The translations under genes were made by a program, and so were the position numbers. Positions 8,315 through 18,000 of a stretch of 46,345 nucleotides of DNA are shown one piece after another. Position 1 is the stretch's first letter. Every line of letters starts with the position of its first letter. The stretch comes from Solobacterium sp. GTDB lineage: Bacteria; Bacillota_I; Bacilli_A; Erysipelotrichales; Erysipelotrichaceae. The DNA lies in contig JAFRJJ010000039.1 of assembly GCA_017432325.1 (NCBI GenBank), forward strand, positions 1-46,345, written 5' to 3'. Under the pieces are notes generated by a model. It made no database searches, was not told the DNA's origin, and was given only the letters and a program-made list of their open reading frames with translations.

Positions 8315-8743
8315 ATGATCTCTTATATATGGCCGATAATCCTGATCGTACTGTCAAATGTTTTTTATCAGATCTCTGCAAAGTCAGTCCCGAATGACGT
8401 GGATCCGCTGGCCTCACTTACAGCTACGTATCTTGTCGGAGCTATCGTGAGCGGAGTGCTTTATTTTCTGCTGAACCGGAACGGGGATCTGCTGCGGGAA
8501 TACGGAAAACTGAACTGGGCTTCGACCATTCTGGGTTTTACAGTAGTCGGGCTGGAGGTCGGATGGATCTATGCCTACAAAGCAGGCTGGCAGATCAGCC
8601 GGGGATTCATTGTTCAGGCTGTCTTTCTGGCTGTCGTCCTGGTCTTTGTCGGATACTTCATGTATCAAGAAGCGCTGACATTGAACAAACTTCTCGGTGT
8701 CTTTGTATGCCTGATCGGGCTTGCGATCATTAATCTGCTGTAA
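8315..8743 (+). CDS. Single-domain DMT/EamA-like transporter
   Basis: A 142-residue membrane protein with about five hydrophobic helices. It matches half of a drug/metabolite transporter, the EamA or four-TM small multidrug resistance-like size. Examples are PIILIVLSNVFYQISAKSVP, ATYLVGAIVSGVLYFLL and the final KLLGVFVCLIGLAIINLL. Such half-size members work as dimers. The substrate is unknown. GGGGAGGAACG precedes the ATG, and it stands alone between two terminator-bounded units. Confidence 0.8.
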   Translation: MISYIWPIILIVLSNVFYQISAKSVPNDVDPLASLTATYLVGAIVSGVLYFLLNRNGDLLREYGKLNWASTILGFTVVGLEVGWIYAYKAGWQISRGFIVQAVFLAVVLVFVGYFMYQEALTLNKLLGVFVCLIGLAIINLL

Positions 8744-8824
8744 AAGCCCGGGCACCAGCATGTCTTCATTCTGCCGGGTCTCTGCCAGCATGTCGTATAA
8801 TGAACAAAAAGACGGTATGGCACA

Positions 8825-9574
8825 ATGAAACAGTACTTCACATGCAAAAGAGATGATCTCATCATACGGGGCAGGGTCTTCCGCCATTCTGATGATGTAC
8901 AGCCAGCATTCATCTTATGCCATGGCTTTATGGCGGATTCTTCCATGTGTACCGGCTATGCGGAACTCCTGGCCGGCAACGGCTATACTGCCTTTACCTT
9001 TGATTTCTGCGGCGGGTCCCTCAGAGGAAAAAGCGGCGGAAAAACGACTGACATGTCGGTACTCACCGAAATGGAAGACCTCAGGGCAGTGATCCGATAT
9101 GTTCAAAGCCTCTCTTTTGTCCAAAAAGACCGCATCAGCCTGCTGGGTTGCAGTCAGGGCGGATTCGTCTCGGCACTTACAGCAGCCCGGATACCTGAAC
9201 AGATCGCTTCACTAATCCTGCTGTATCCGGCTTTCTGCATCCCCGATGATGCCCGCCGGGGACAAATGATGTTCTCGCGCTTTGATCCCGGAAACATTCC
9301 GGAAAAGATGTGGTGCGGACCGATGCGGCTAGGTTCCTGCTATGTTAAAGATGTGATCGATATGGATCCGTTCGAAAAGATCAGAGGATATGACGGACCG
9401 GTCCTGTACCTGCAGGGTACCGGGGACCGGATCGTGGATGTTCATTACGCAAGAAGAGCTGTGAAGGAATATCCAGACTGTGAATACCATGAGATCGAAG
9501 GCGCAGGACATATATTCCGCGGCAGATATAATGACCTTGCAAAACGATATATCCGTGACTTTACGGACAGCTGA
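8825..9574 (+). CDS. Alpha/beta hydrolase
   Basis: 249 residues. The nucleophile elbow is ISLLGCSQGGFVSALTAAR (GxSxGG), the oxyanion region is ILCHGFMADSSM, a candidate acid is in LYLQGTGDRIVDVHYARR, and the catalytic histidine is in IEGAGHIFRGRY. No signal peptide is seen, so it is cytosolic. It resembles serine-aminopeptidase-like/BAAT-type hydrolases of gut Bacillota, and the substrate (ester or amide) cannot be named. The ribosome binding site is weak. A TATAAT at 8796-8801 could be its -10 box. Confidence 0.85.
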   Translation: MKQYFTCKRDDLIIRGRVFRHSDDVQPAFILCHGFMADSSMCTGYAELLAGNGYTAFTFDFCGGSLRGKSGGKTTDMSVLTEMEDLRAVIRYVQSLSFVQKDRISLLGCSQGGFVSALTAARIPEQIASLILLYPAFCIPDDARRGQMMFSRFDPGNIPEKMWCGPMRLGSCYVKDVIDMDPFEKIRGYDGPVLYLQGTGDRIVDVHYARRAVKEYPDCEYHEIEGAGHIFRGRYNDLAKRYIRDFTDS

Positions 9575-9690
9575 ACAGGCTGTCCTGTTTTAATGCATCA
9601 AAAGGCATTATGATAAGCAGGCATTCTGAAAGACAGTCCTGTTTCTTCCGCCGTACAATGAAGAAAAGCAGTAAAGGAGTTTACAATACT

Positions 9691-10890
9691 ATGATCATTT
9701 ACAGTGACAGGATCGTTCTCCCGGGAAAGATCATCTCCGGGTGTATCCAGACAGACGAAAAAGGAAAAATCACCGCTGTCAGGGAAGACAGACCTCAGTA
9801 TGCCGATTTTGACTTCACCGGTTTTACGATCATCCCCGGCATCATCGACACCCACAACCACGGAGCTGCAGGATACCGCTTTGATTCCTCCGACGCTGAT
9901 GAAGTGCGCCGCTGCCTGAAGGCTCAGGCTTCCTTCGGAGTGACCGGCATCTTCCCTACGACAACCAATTATCAGTCTTACCATGATCTTGCACAGATTG
10001 CGAAAGAAGACAATGACGGTGCCCGTCTCCTCGGCATTCATTCCGAAGGGCCCTGGGGCTCCCGTGTCGGTGAAAAAGGCATTAATACCGGCTATCCCGA
10101 GGTCAGTCTCGAAGAAGCACAGGAGCGCTTTGACGCTGCCGAAGGTTGTCTGAAGCTGTTTGATATCGCGCCGGAAGTTCCGGGCGCACTGGAAGTGATC
10201 GACTTCATGGTATCCAAGGGTGTTACGGTAGGCAATTTCCATACAAACGCTAACTATGAACAGGCCAATGCCGGTATCGACCATGGCGTAACGGTGGCGA
10301 CCCACCTATTCAACGTCATGACAGGCCTGCATCATCGTGATGTCGGCACTGCCGGTGCCGATATCCTCAGAGATGAGGTATGGTGCGAGCTCATCTGCGA
10401 TGGCATGCATGTATGCCTTCCGATGGTACAGCTGGCACTTAAGATGAAAGACCACAGCAAGATCATGATGGTATCGGACAACGGTTCCTTCGCCGGTCTC
10501 CCGGCAGGTGTCTATGACGGCGCTTCGATGGGCAGTGCCGGCGTCAGCGATCGTAAAGTCATCACCGTGACTGAGGAAGGTTACTGTCTCTCCCAGACCG
10601 GCAGACTGACCGGGTCGGGCAAACCGGTATTGTTCGGTCTGAAAAACCTGGTGGAGAAGCTGCATATGCCGCTTGAAGATGCCGTACGTCTTTCTTCCTA
10701 TAATCCTGCTGTCAAATATGACCTCAAAGGAAAAGGAGAACTCGTGCCGGGAAACGATTTTGATGCGGCAGTCATAGATACGGAATTCAATGCTGTATGC
10801 ACCTTCGTAGAAGGCCGAAAGGTCTTTGACCGTCGGGAAGAAGAAGTACCGTACAACATGGAGTTCCTGGAGAAATACAGGATCTCGTAA
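9691..10890 (+). CDS. nagA: N-acetylglucosamine-6-phosphate deacetylase
   Basis: 399 residues. It removes the acetyl group from GlcNAc-6-phosphate in amino-sugar catabolism and cell-wall recycling. Amidohydrolase motifs in order are IIDTHNHGAAGYRFD, LLGIHSEGPWG (metal-ligand Glu), GNFHTNANYEQA, VATHLFNVMTGLHHRD and MMVSDNGSFAGLPAG (catalytic Asp). I start at 9691 because GTAAAGGAG at 9671-9679 is spaced for it and the protein then begins at the usual beta-sandwich strand (MIIYSDRIVLPG); an upstream in-frame ATG at 9610 adds an unlikely basic tail. No nagB is adjacent. Confidence 0.92.
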   Translation: MIIYSDRIVLPGKIISGCIQTDEKGKITAVREDRPQYADFDFTGFTIIPGIIDTHNHGAAGYRFDSSDADEVRRCLKAQASFGVTGIFPTTTNYQSYHDLAQIAKEDNDGARLLGIHSEGPWGSRVGEKGINTGYPEVSLEEAQERFDAAEGCLKLFDIAPEVPGALEVIDFMVSKGVTVGNFHTNANYEQANAGIDHGVTVATHLFNVMTGLHHRDVGTAGADILRDEVWCELICDGMHVCLPMVQLALKMKDHSKIMMVSDNGSFAGLPAGVYDGASMGSAGVSDRKVITVTEEGYCLSQTGRLTGSGKPVLFGLKNLVEKLHMPLEDAVRLSSYNPAVKYDLKGKGELVPGNDFDAAVIDTEFNAVCTFVEGRKVFDRREEEVPYNMEFLEKYRIS

Positions 10891-10920
10891 AACAGCAAAA
10901 AGTTAACCGGACACTCAAAA

Positions 10921-10966
10921 ACAGCCGGGGCATACGCAGCAGCGTATGTCCTGGCTGTTCTTTTTT
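10921..10966. terminator. Bidirectional Rho-independent terminator
   Basis: A long stem (ACAGCC..CATACGC / GCGTATG..GGCTGT) with a T-run on both sides serves nagA on the plus strand and the converging flavodoxin-like operon on the minus strand. Confidence 0.9.
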
Positions 10967-10998
10967 CATCAGATCTTCAGATCAGAGGATCAATTGTC

Positions 10999-11736
10999 CT
11001 ATACAGTCTTCTTTGCCAGCCATCCGCGGAAGAGTCCTCCCTCAAACAGTGATGCAATGATAAAGAAGATATCCGCAAAAATGATAAATACAAATGAAGG
11101 AATCAGGATCCGGGTATATTTCTTTCCAAAGAATTTATGACTGCTGATTGCTGATCCCATACGGATCATATAAAACAGTACGCCAAGGTTGAAATACAGC
11201 AGCAGTGCGGCATTTTCCCCGAAACTGATCCAGGCATCTTTCGGGAAGAAATTTCCTGTGTTAAGCACGCTGAGGACAGTATTCAGGATCAGGATTGCAA
11301 TATCCACCGCAAACAGGATCCTTGTCACATTCAGCATGACTCCCCCGCCGATCCCGATACCGCCGCCCCAGGAAAGACCTGCGCGCCTGCAGAAATGTTC
11401 GAAGCTATGCATCAGCGGTTCATTCTGCTTCCCTTCGATAAATCCGTTGTTGGCAATGCAGTACAGGTAGAAGTGCAGGTCATTCTGCCGGCAGAATGTT
11501 TCCATTACCAGCATGAACCGGAGCACATGGGAAGGAATACCGTCAACGTACAGCGGCAGACAGAATACGACAGCGTCCGTGTCTTTCAGCTGTTCCAGGA
11601 TCCGATTGTGATCAGCAGGTGTCCGTAATGTTTCCGTCACTTTTGTTCCGCCGACGAACAGCCGCTGCAGGGAAAGGAAATATGAGGAAGCAGAAAAGCG
11701 CTTCTTCGGACTGCAGTTGATGAAAACCGTCTTCAT
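10999..11736 (-). CDS. Flavodoxin-like protein with C-terminal membrane domain
   Basis: 245 residues. The first 150 resemble a NAD(P)H oxidoreductase/flavodoxin fold (MKTVFINCSPKKRFSASSYFL as FMN loop, DAVVFCLPLYVDGIPSHVL). From about residue 150 the protein carries three hydrophobic segments (NVTRILFAVDIAILILNTVLS, ALLLYFNLGVLFYMIRM, LIPSFVFIIFADIFFIIASLF), so it is probably membrane anchored. This flavodoxin-plus-membrane fusion is uncommon. Its start overlaps the stop of the upstream flavodoxin-family gene by ATGA, and GGAGG precedes the ATG. It may be one half of a two-subunit flavoprotein with that gene (inference). Confidence 0.75.
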   Translation of the reverse strand: MKTVFINCSPKKRFSASSYFLSLQRLFVGGTKVTETLRTPADHNRILEQLKDTDAVVFCLPLYVDGIPSHVLRFMLVMETFCRQNDLHFYLYCIANNGFIEGKQNEPLMHSFEHFCRRAGLSWGGGIGIGGGVMLNVTRILFAVDIAILILNTVLSVLNTGNFFPKDAWISFGENAALLLYFNLGVLFYMIRMGSAISSHKFFGKKYTRILIPSFVFIIFADIFFIIASLFEGGLFRGWLAKKTV

Positions 11737-12221
11737 ACCAGCGCCTCCAGTTTTTTCAGATCCGAAATGAACAGTACCTCGGATGTTTCATATCCGTCAT
11801 TGACCGCATTCCGCTGCGCGCGATACCGGAAGGTCTCTTTTTCTTCTTCGCTGATCTCCCCGTACACAATCACTTTCCAGAGCGGATGTTTTCCATAGCG
11901 CAGGGTATGGTGCATCTGATGACCCCGGTATGTGCTGAAAGGCGTAGATGTTCCGATGGAACGGTCCAGAACATTTTTGACTTCCGGACTGTATTCACCA
12001 TATACATTCCTGGTTATGATCACCATTTCATCCGCCTGTCCGATGACCCGGCATATCTGCCGCAGTTTATCATTCATGAAACATTCAGCCGGATGTTTGG
12101 TCCAGCAGCCGAAACAGCCCTGGCATGGCGCGTATTTCCCGTCCGCCGTGATCAAGCGGTCACACCTGCTTTCCAGCATGTTATCGTACTGCCGGTCCAG
12201 ATCGTGCAGTATCACTTTCAT
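11733..12221 (-). CDS. Flavodoxin family protein with Cys cluster
   Basis: 162 residues. The middle has the FMN-reductase-type segment ADEMVIITRNVYGEYSPEVKNVLDRSIG, preceded by a CQGCFGCWTKHPAECFMND cysteine cluster like those of iron-sulphur-flavoprotein relatives. The N-terminus is short (MKVILHDLDRQYDNMLESR) and lacks the usual GSPR phosphate loop. That loop is present in the overlapping downstream partner, suggesting the two act together. GGAGG precedes the start. Confidence 0.72.
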   Translation of the reverse strand: MKVILHDLDRQYDNMLESRCDRLITADGKYAPCQGCFGCWTKHPAECFMNDKLRQICRVIGQADEMVIITRNVYGEYSPEVKNVLDRSIGTSTPFSTYRGHQMHHTLRYGKHPLWKVIVYGEISEEEKETFRYRAQRNAVNDGYETSEVLFISDLKKLEALV

Positions 12222-12680
12222 TCTTTTTCCTCCATCGCTTTTGTATTCCTGAGACTTTCCTGTCTGACGTCATGAAAGACAGTACTTATCATCATATTCT
12301 TTCCCGCACCTGGCAGGAATGTATGTTCACGCAAATAATAACTTACGTTATATAACAATAATTATTATATTTTGTTCCCTGCTGTTTTCAATATATTCAT
12401 CAAAAAAGACCTCGCTGTACCATTTTCAAATCTGAAGCCTCATCATACACGACTCTATCAGACAGACAAAGATAATCAGCCCTTGAATTATCTCCGGTTT
12501 ATTGAGAACAGAGTTGATAAAGTCATATAAAACATCTTCTTGTATTTCATTCCGGTTTATCCTGCAATGACAGCAGTAGTCTGAGAAGTTTCATACTGTT
12601 ATTTGCTGTTACTGTTATGACGCATTTGCATGGAGTGGGTTCAATATGCTGACTCATACGCGAAAACTGCGCCGGTTACC
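12222..12680. other. Intergenic region, AT-rich, no gene seen
   Basis: A gap of about 460 bases between divergently read-out minus genes. It holds an AT-rich stretch near 12336-12372 with small dyads (ATAAC-TTAC-GTTAT), which could be promoter or operator DNA for the flavodoxin-like operon. No convincing ORF or RNA gene was found. Confidence 0.4.
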
Positions 12681-12710
12681 AAAACAAAAGCTCCCGAATT
12701 TTCGAGAGCC
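12681..12710 (-). terminator. Rho-independent terminator of the GGGtGRT operon
   Basis: Minus-strand stem GCTCTCGA / TCGGGAGC followed by TTTTGTTTT, about 30 nt past the GGGtGRT stop codon. Confidence 0.85.
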
Positions 12711-12738
12711 TTTACAGTCTGAAGTTTATCAGTTGTTT

Positions 12739-13758
12739 TTACTTGGACATTGCTTCCTGTACAGCAACTGCAACAGCAACAGTCATACCGACCATCGGGT
12801 TGTTGCCTGCGCCGAGGAAGCCCATCATCTCTACGTGCGCCGGAACAGAGGAAGAACCTGCGAACTGCGCGTCAGAGTGCATACGGCCAAGTGTATCTGT
12901 CATACCGTAGGAAGCAGGACCTGCTGCCATGTTGTCGGGATGCAGAGTACGTCCTGTACCGCCGCCGGAAGCTACCGAGAAGTATTTCTTGCCGGCTTCC
13001 CAGCGTTCCTTCTTGTAGGTTCCTGCAACAGGGTGCTGGAAACGTGTCGGGTTTGTGGAGTTGCCTGTGATGGAAACATCCGCACCTTCATGCCACATGA
13101 TCGCAACGCCTTCACGGACATCATCCGCACCGTAGCAGTTGACCTTTGCACGGTCACCGCTGGAGTAAGCAGTCCTGCTTACGATCGTCAGCGCATGATC
13201 TTCCTTGACGTCAGCGGAAAGATAATCATACTTGGTCTGGACATAGGTGAAACCGTTGATACGGCTGATGATCATCGCTGCGTCTTTTCCGAGACCGTTC
13301 AGGATGACACGGAGGGGCTTCTGACGAACTTTGTTCGCATTCAGTGCGATCTTGATTGCGCCTTCAGCAGCCGCAAAGGACTCGTGTCCTGCAAGGAAAG
13401 CGAAGCATTCAGTCTCTTCATCCAGCAGCATTGCGCCGAGGTTGCCATGTCCGATACCGACCTGACGCTGGTCTGCGACAGATCCGGGAATGCAGAATGC
13501 CTGCAGTCCGACGCCGATCCATTTAGCTGCGTCAGCAGCCTTCGTTGCGCCCTCCTTCATGGCGATCGCTGCGCCGAGCTCATAAGCCCATTTCACGTTT
13601 TCAAAACAGATCGGCTGCGTGCTCTCAACGATACTGTAAGCATCGACACCCTTGCTGTTGGTAAAAGCCTTTACATCCTCAAAGTCTTTGAAGCCGTACT
13701 TTTCAAGAACGGGCTGCAGTTGAGGCATGCGTCCTTCATAGTTTTCAAACAAAGCCAT
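12739..13758 (-). CDS. GGGtGRT family protein
   Basis: 339 residues. It contains the name-giving signature in SVASGGGTGRTLHPDNMAAGP (about residues 262-282), plus GHGNLGAMLLDEETECFAFLAGHESFAAAEGAIKIALNAN and GFLGAGNNPMVGMTVAVAVAVQEAM. This family is conserved in strict anaerobes and, to my knowledge, has no established function. It almost always travels with an IscU/NifU-like scaffold gene, as here, 15 nt downstream of it. The start has AAGGAGGAGGTG upstream. An Fe-S or redox role is inferred only from the partner. Confidence 0.88.
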   Translation of the reverse strand: MALFENYEGRMPQLQPVLEKYGFKDFEDVKAFTNSKGVDAYSIVESTQPICFENVKWAYELGAAIAMKEGATKAADAAKWIGVGLQAFCIPGSVADQRQVGIGHGNLGAMLLDEETECFAFLAGHESFAAAEGAIKIALNANKVRQKPLRVILNGLGKDAAMIISRINGFTYVQTKYDYLSADVKEDHALTIVSRTAYSSGDRAKVNCYGADDVREGVAIMWHEGADVSITGNSTNPTRFQHPVAGTYKKERWEAGKKYFSVASGGGTGRTLHPDNMAAGPASYGMTDTLGRMHSDAQFAGSSSVPAHVEMMGFLGAGNNPMVGMTVAVAVAVQEAMSK

Positions 13759-13773
13759 TGCTGCACCTCCTCC

Positions 13774-14475
13774 TTATTCTTTGCGCGGATCGATCCACTT
13801 GACCGCTCCGTCTTCTGCCTTAAAGCGACCGTACGTGCCCAGATTCTTCTCATAGGCCTCGTTCGGAGACATACCGTTCTTGATCGCATCCATCATTTTA
13901 CCGAGGCTGAGGAACTGATAGCCGCATACCTGGTCGTCCTTATCAAGCGCCATCTTTACGACATATCCCTCTGTCATTTCAAGATAACGGGTTCCTTTTG
14001 CGGCAGTACCATACATGGTACCAACCATCGATCTGAGACCTTTACCGAGGTCTTCCAGACCCGCGCCGACGCGAAGACCGTCATCTGAGAAAGCGGACTG
14101 TGTACGTCCGTAAACAATCTGCAGGAACAGTTCGCGCATAGCAGTATTGATCGCATCGCATACCAGGTCAGTGTTCAGCGCTTCCAGGATCGTCTTGCCC
14201 GGAAGGATCTCACTTGCCATTGCAGCGGAATGAGTCATTCCTGAGCAGCCGATCGTCTCGACCAGTGCTTCCTGGATCACGCCGTCCTTAACGTTCAGAC
14301 TCAGCTTGCAGGCTCCCTGCTGCGGAGCACACCAGCCGATTCCGTGTGTGTAGCCGGAAATGTCCTTGATCTCTTTTGCCTGTACCCACTTACCCTCTTC
14401 AGGGATCGGAGCCGGACCATGATCAGGTCCTTTCGCGACACACATCATCTCTTCAACTTCTTTTGTGTATTGCAT
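13774..14475 (-). CDS. NifU/IscU-like Fe-S scaffold family protein
   Basis: 233 residues. Cysteines in GIGWCAPQQGACKLSLNV and ETIGCSGMTHSAAMASEILPGKT resemble the IscU/NifU N-terminal scaffold fold. The second motif matches the scaffold GCxxS/T signature followed by the ASS-like helix. The protein is longer than IscU because of a C-terminal extension (LGKMMDAIKNGMSPNEAYEKNLGTYGRF). AAAAGGAGG precedes the ATG. It is the upstream partner of the GGGtGRT gene. It is usually annotated as an iron-sulphur assembly scaffold, but it is not a general isc/suf component and its client is unknown. Confidence 0.85.
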   Translation of the reverse strand: MQYTKEVEEMMCVAKGPDHGPAPIPEEGKWVQAKEIKDISGYTHGIGWCAPQQGACKLSLNVKDGVIQEALVETIGCSGMTHSAAMASEILPGKTILEALNTDLVCDAINTAMRELFLQIVYGRTQSAFSDDGLRVGAGLEDLGKGLRSMVGTMYGTAAKGTRYLEMTEGYVVKMALDKDDQVCGYQFLSLGKMMDAIKNGMSPNEAYEKNLGTYGRFKAEDGAVKWIDPRKE

Positions 14476-14865
14476 AACAAAACCATCCTCCTTTTAATTA
14501 TCTTTTGGACTTCAGTACTTAACTTAACTCTATCATGAACTTCTGCTGTTTCCAACATTTACATTACAACTGTGAAAAGACACTGTCCTCATACTTTTTT
14601 CACCCGATACCCGGCACAGCGAAGCATATACAGGAAACACCTCATTGTCTGACACCGGAATGACTTCAGTGTCAGAATTGGAAGTCCGTTTGATTCCTGG
14701 TCTTCCTGAAGAAAGAAAAAGAGACCTCGTTTTGAAGTCTCTTCCCAATGTAATATGTGATATGTGATATACGCTGTAATTATTCGGCTTCTGCCTGGCA
14801 TGTGTTCGGGAAAGCTGGGTTTGCCCCTGAGACGCAAGACGGCTTTGCTCCGGAACAACATTTTC
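14476..14865. other. Chromosomal flank left of the integrated element
   Basis: No gene is seen. This stretch is the original downstream region of guaA, now separated from it by the 16.8-kb element. It contains the presumed native guaA terminator at 14711-14743. Short frames here do not look like real proteins. Confidence 0.55.
14711..14743 (-). terminator. Terminator, probably the native guaA terminator
   Basis: Minus-strand stem AAGAGAC / GTCTCTT with an 11-base loop followed by TTTTCTTTC. Joining the two 14-bp repeats would place this hairpin about 125 nt after the guaA stop codon, in the right orientation. Confidence 0.65.
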
Positions 14866-14879
14866 TTATTCGTACTCGA
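14866..14879. repeat. Left attachment-site repeat (att)
   Basis: TTATTCGTACTCGA, identical to the guaA 3' end at 31643-31656. It is the far copy left when the element recombined into guaA. Bases flanking it on both sides differ from the guaA copy. Confidence 0.85.
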
Positions 14880-14976
14880 CTCTCATAAGCATTTTACTAA
14901 ACATATTTGATTAGATTCTTTGACTACAGTATCCCAGGTATTCTGATTAGCCTAAAAACATGGGCTATCTGGCGGA

Positions 14977-14996
14977 TTGTTGTCAAAACGTTGTCA
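14977..14996. repeat. Probable integrase arm-binding site, left end
   Basis: TTGTTGTCAAAACGTTGTCA contains two tandem GTTGTCA units, about 100 bp inside the left att. A similar pair is found inside the right end. Such paired repeats are typical of tyrosine-integrase arm sites. Confidence 0.55.
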
Positions 14997-15059
14997 GCGC
15001 ATTCTTGAAACTCAAAAACCCTTATTCGTGTGGGCAAAGGAATATCAGCATTCCAAATG

Positions 15060-18000
15060 CTAGTAATCAGATATTTCTGATTGAATATAATCCTGTCTTC
15101 CCTCGCTCAAATAGAACCGGCTTAGCCCCCGTAAAACATATGCAGCGTGAGGGTAAAAAAGTTCCAAATCTGAAGCATCTTTCTCATTTTTAACAAATAA
15201 TGCTTTTCGATCTGCCCCATCAGTTACAGTTCTTATCCCCATCGCATTGATAATACCACTTATAACTGCATTGTCAAATTCTGCATCATCCACATGCTCA
15301 AGCAGTTCGCGTGTTTTCTCATTCAGTCTTATACCGTCTTCTCCATCAGGTGTTTTTCCAATTATGCTTCCTGCTAAGCTTACATGATTAGAATTAATAA
15401 GTGTATCTACAAAATAGACCAGTACATCATATTCATCACAAGCATTTGCAGGTAAAGAAAATCTCCATTGTTCGGTAAAGCGTCTTGAAGGATCTGCCGA
15501 GACAAATTCAACATAATTATGTGGGTGATGAAAGAAAAACACTTTCCCGCTTAAAGGCATTTCCTGTACGAAACCTTTTGTATAAAGGCTTAATGTTGTA
15601 TGCGCCCACTCGTCTGAATAAAACAATAAATCAATTCTTTTGACGATTTCAGATATATAGTATTCATCTTGCTTTGCTCTGAAGGTGAAATCCTTCTCAT
15701 TACCTAAGATTGAATTGATAACGGTCTTGGCTTGTTCAATTCTTGTCGAGGGCTCTTTTTCCATCCGCTCATAGAAATACATTAAAAGGCCTCGCGGATT
15801 ATAAATCAAAAACTGTTCATAGCGTTCTTCACTGAAAGAAAGCATGTCTTTGTGCTTCCAGTATTCTTCCTTTTCCTCCTCGGTCTCTAACAGTTTCCAA
15901 TATTCTTCCCGCGATATAAATGGGAGAATTGATAATCTTGACTCACTTGAAAGCTTGGAATAGATAGCCCTTGAACTATCTTCGCTTATTGCATCAATCA
16001 TTCCACCAATTAAGGCATATTTCCCATCTAAAGATAATGCATCAACTAATGTAAATAAGGAATCTCCGTATATTACTTCCGCTAATATGGAACCCCAATA
16101 TGAGTGGTTTTCCATTCTCTTTACCAGACGAATAATTCCAGATATTCCGCGTGTTTGATATATATCCCTTAACTTGCTGATTCTGATTTTGCGTTCTTGT
16201 TCTTTAATTTCAAAATAATCATCGTCTTTGTATTCCAGCAATGTTTCCGAAGGGCACTCATATGTTTTATAAAACAGCCAGTCTTCTCGTTCTTCTTCTG
16301 AACATATCGACAGCAAAAGGTTTTCCCATGATTTAAGTACGTGTAAATATGGTTGCTCAGTTTCCATTTGGTATTTTTGTATCGAATACACCCTGTCTTT
16401 TAACTGAAATACCACAGGCATTAAATCTTTATCGCTAAAAGCCCTGGCAGAAAAGCGATGCATTAGTTTTTCCAAGTAGTCTGGTCGCAGATGATGATAT
16501 TGTTTTAAGAGATCTTGCAGAGCAGAAACATCACCACAAGAGACTAAGTGTTCAAAAGCCACACCAGCTATAAACTCTGATGTTTCGATAATTTCTTGAA
16601 TCGTCAATTCTTCTTGTGCATCGTAGTGGTGTTCCCCATAACGTATGCTTCTCCAAAAAGAATCCTTTCCTAAAAGCATACATATCAGTCTACATGTATG
16701 ATATGGATCTTTTGTATTAAAAAACGTTATTAGCTCCCGTTTCTGTTGTATAGATAATGCGACTTCGGTATTAAATAAACATAAGGCGGTTAACAATGAT
16801 TCTTCTGGTGAATTCAAAACCTTGTACTCATAATCCATCAGATACAAAGAGAATAAAAGCTTACATGCTCTTATAGATGTGCTCCTGTATAGAGTTAATT
16901 CATCGATTGCTGATAAAACTCCTATGTATTCGTGCTGATAATCGTTAGCGCTGAAACGTGAAAGAAGATTTGACTCTTTATCATAGAGATTCCTTTCTAT
17001 AAAGCCTAAAGTGGCTAAAGGTGCGGCCTCTGCGAGAACTGCCATATTCTCAAGCAATAGATTGGCAGTGCGATCCTCTAGAGAGTATTCCAATATTTCG
17101 GTTACAGCATCAGTGACTTTACTTGAATCATCTGAAGAGAAGGAATAATAAACATAGTTCAACATGAGATTTCGAACATGTTGCTGTATTATATGTGTTT
17201 GCCCGAATCTCCCCGTATACAAGCCGTCATTTCGTATTTCTTCTAAAAGCCATTTAACGCTCGAATGGAACCGGTCAAATGAGCTATCATCAACACTACA
17301 GCCTAATACACTCCATGCCTCTTCATAGTTCACAATGAGATAATTGCTTTCTATTTTCTTTATAGGTGAGTCTTCTTTTTGCACTAATGCTTTATAGAAC
17401 TCTTCAATGGTTTCAAAAGAAGTATTTGCAATTTTCTCGACTATTTCCCTATCAATGCTTATGTTTATTGAGCGAAGAAAAACTATAGGCTCTAAAAGCT
17501 TCTTTTCGTCTATCCCAGCCCAATCAGGTTTATGCTCATTTGTTGTTCCCGGAATACGTCTGACCAGCGCTCTCAGATTCCCGTGACAAAATGCATATAG
17601 TTCATGAGCAGCACTCTCGTTAATACCCATTTTTCGAAAAGCATTATAAAAATGCATTTTGGAATATGGATTTAGTTGAATATCTGGCTTTATGCTGATT
17701 GCCTCTTTGTTGTAACACACAATAACACTGTTTTCTGATGGAATAATGTCATGGGAGTTAATGTAGTTAAGAATGATTATCTTATCTTTCGTGATGTTAG
17801 AAATGGTCTGATACGTAGATGGATTATTTACAACGACACATTTTTCCTGCAGCTCTTGATTCTGTTTCAGGGCTCCCAATACAAAACCCATAGACTCAAG
17901 AAAAGAGTCAGACTTAACCTTAATCACTGTTTGCTTGAGTGATTTATACAGAAGCGCTATTTCTTTTTCTCGATCCTCCAGAAACATTTCCTGAGAAAAT

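Noticed and set aside
12646..14088. 480-residue plus-strand ORF
   Set aside because: It is the antisense frame of the GGGtGRT and scaffold genes and is rich in Cys, His and Ser without domain signals.
14589..14861. 90-residue minus-strand ORF left of the att repeat
   Set aside because: It contains the presumed guaA terminator hairpin and shows no protein-like pattern.
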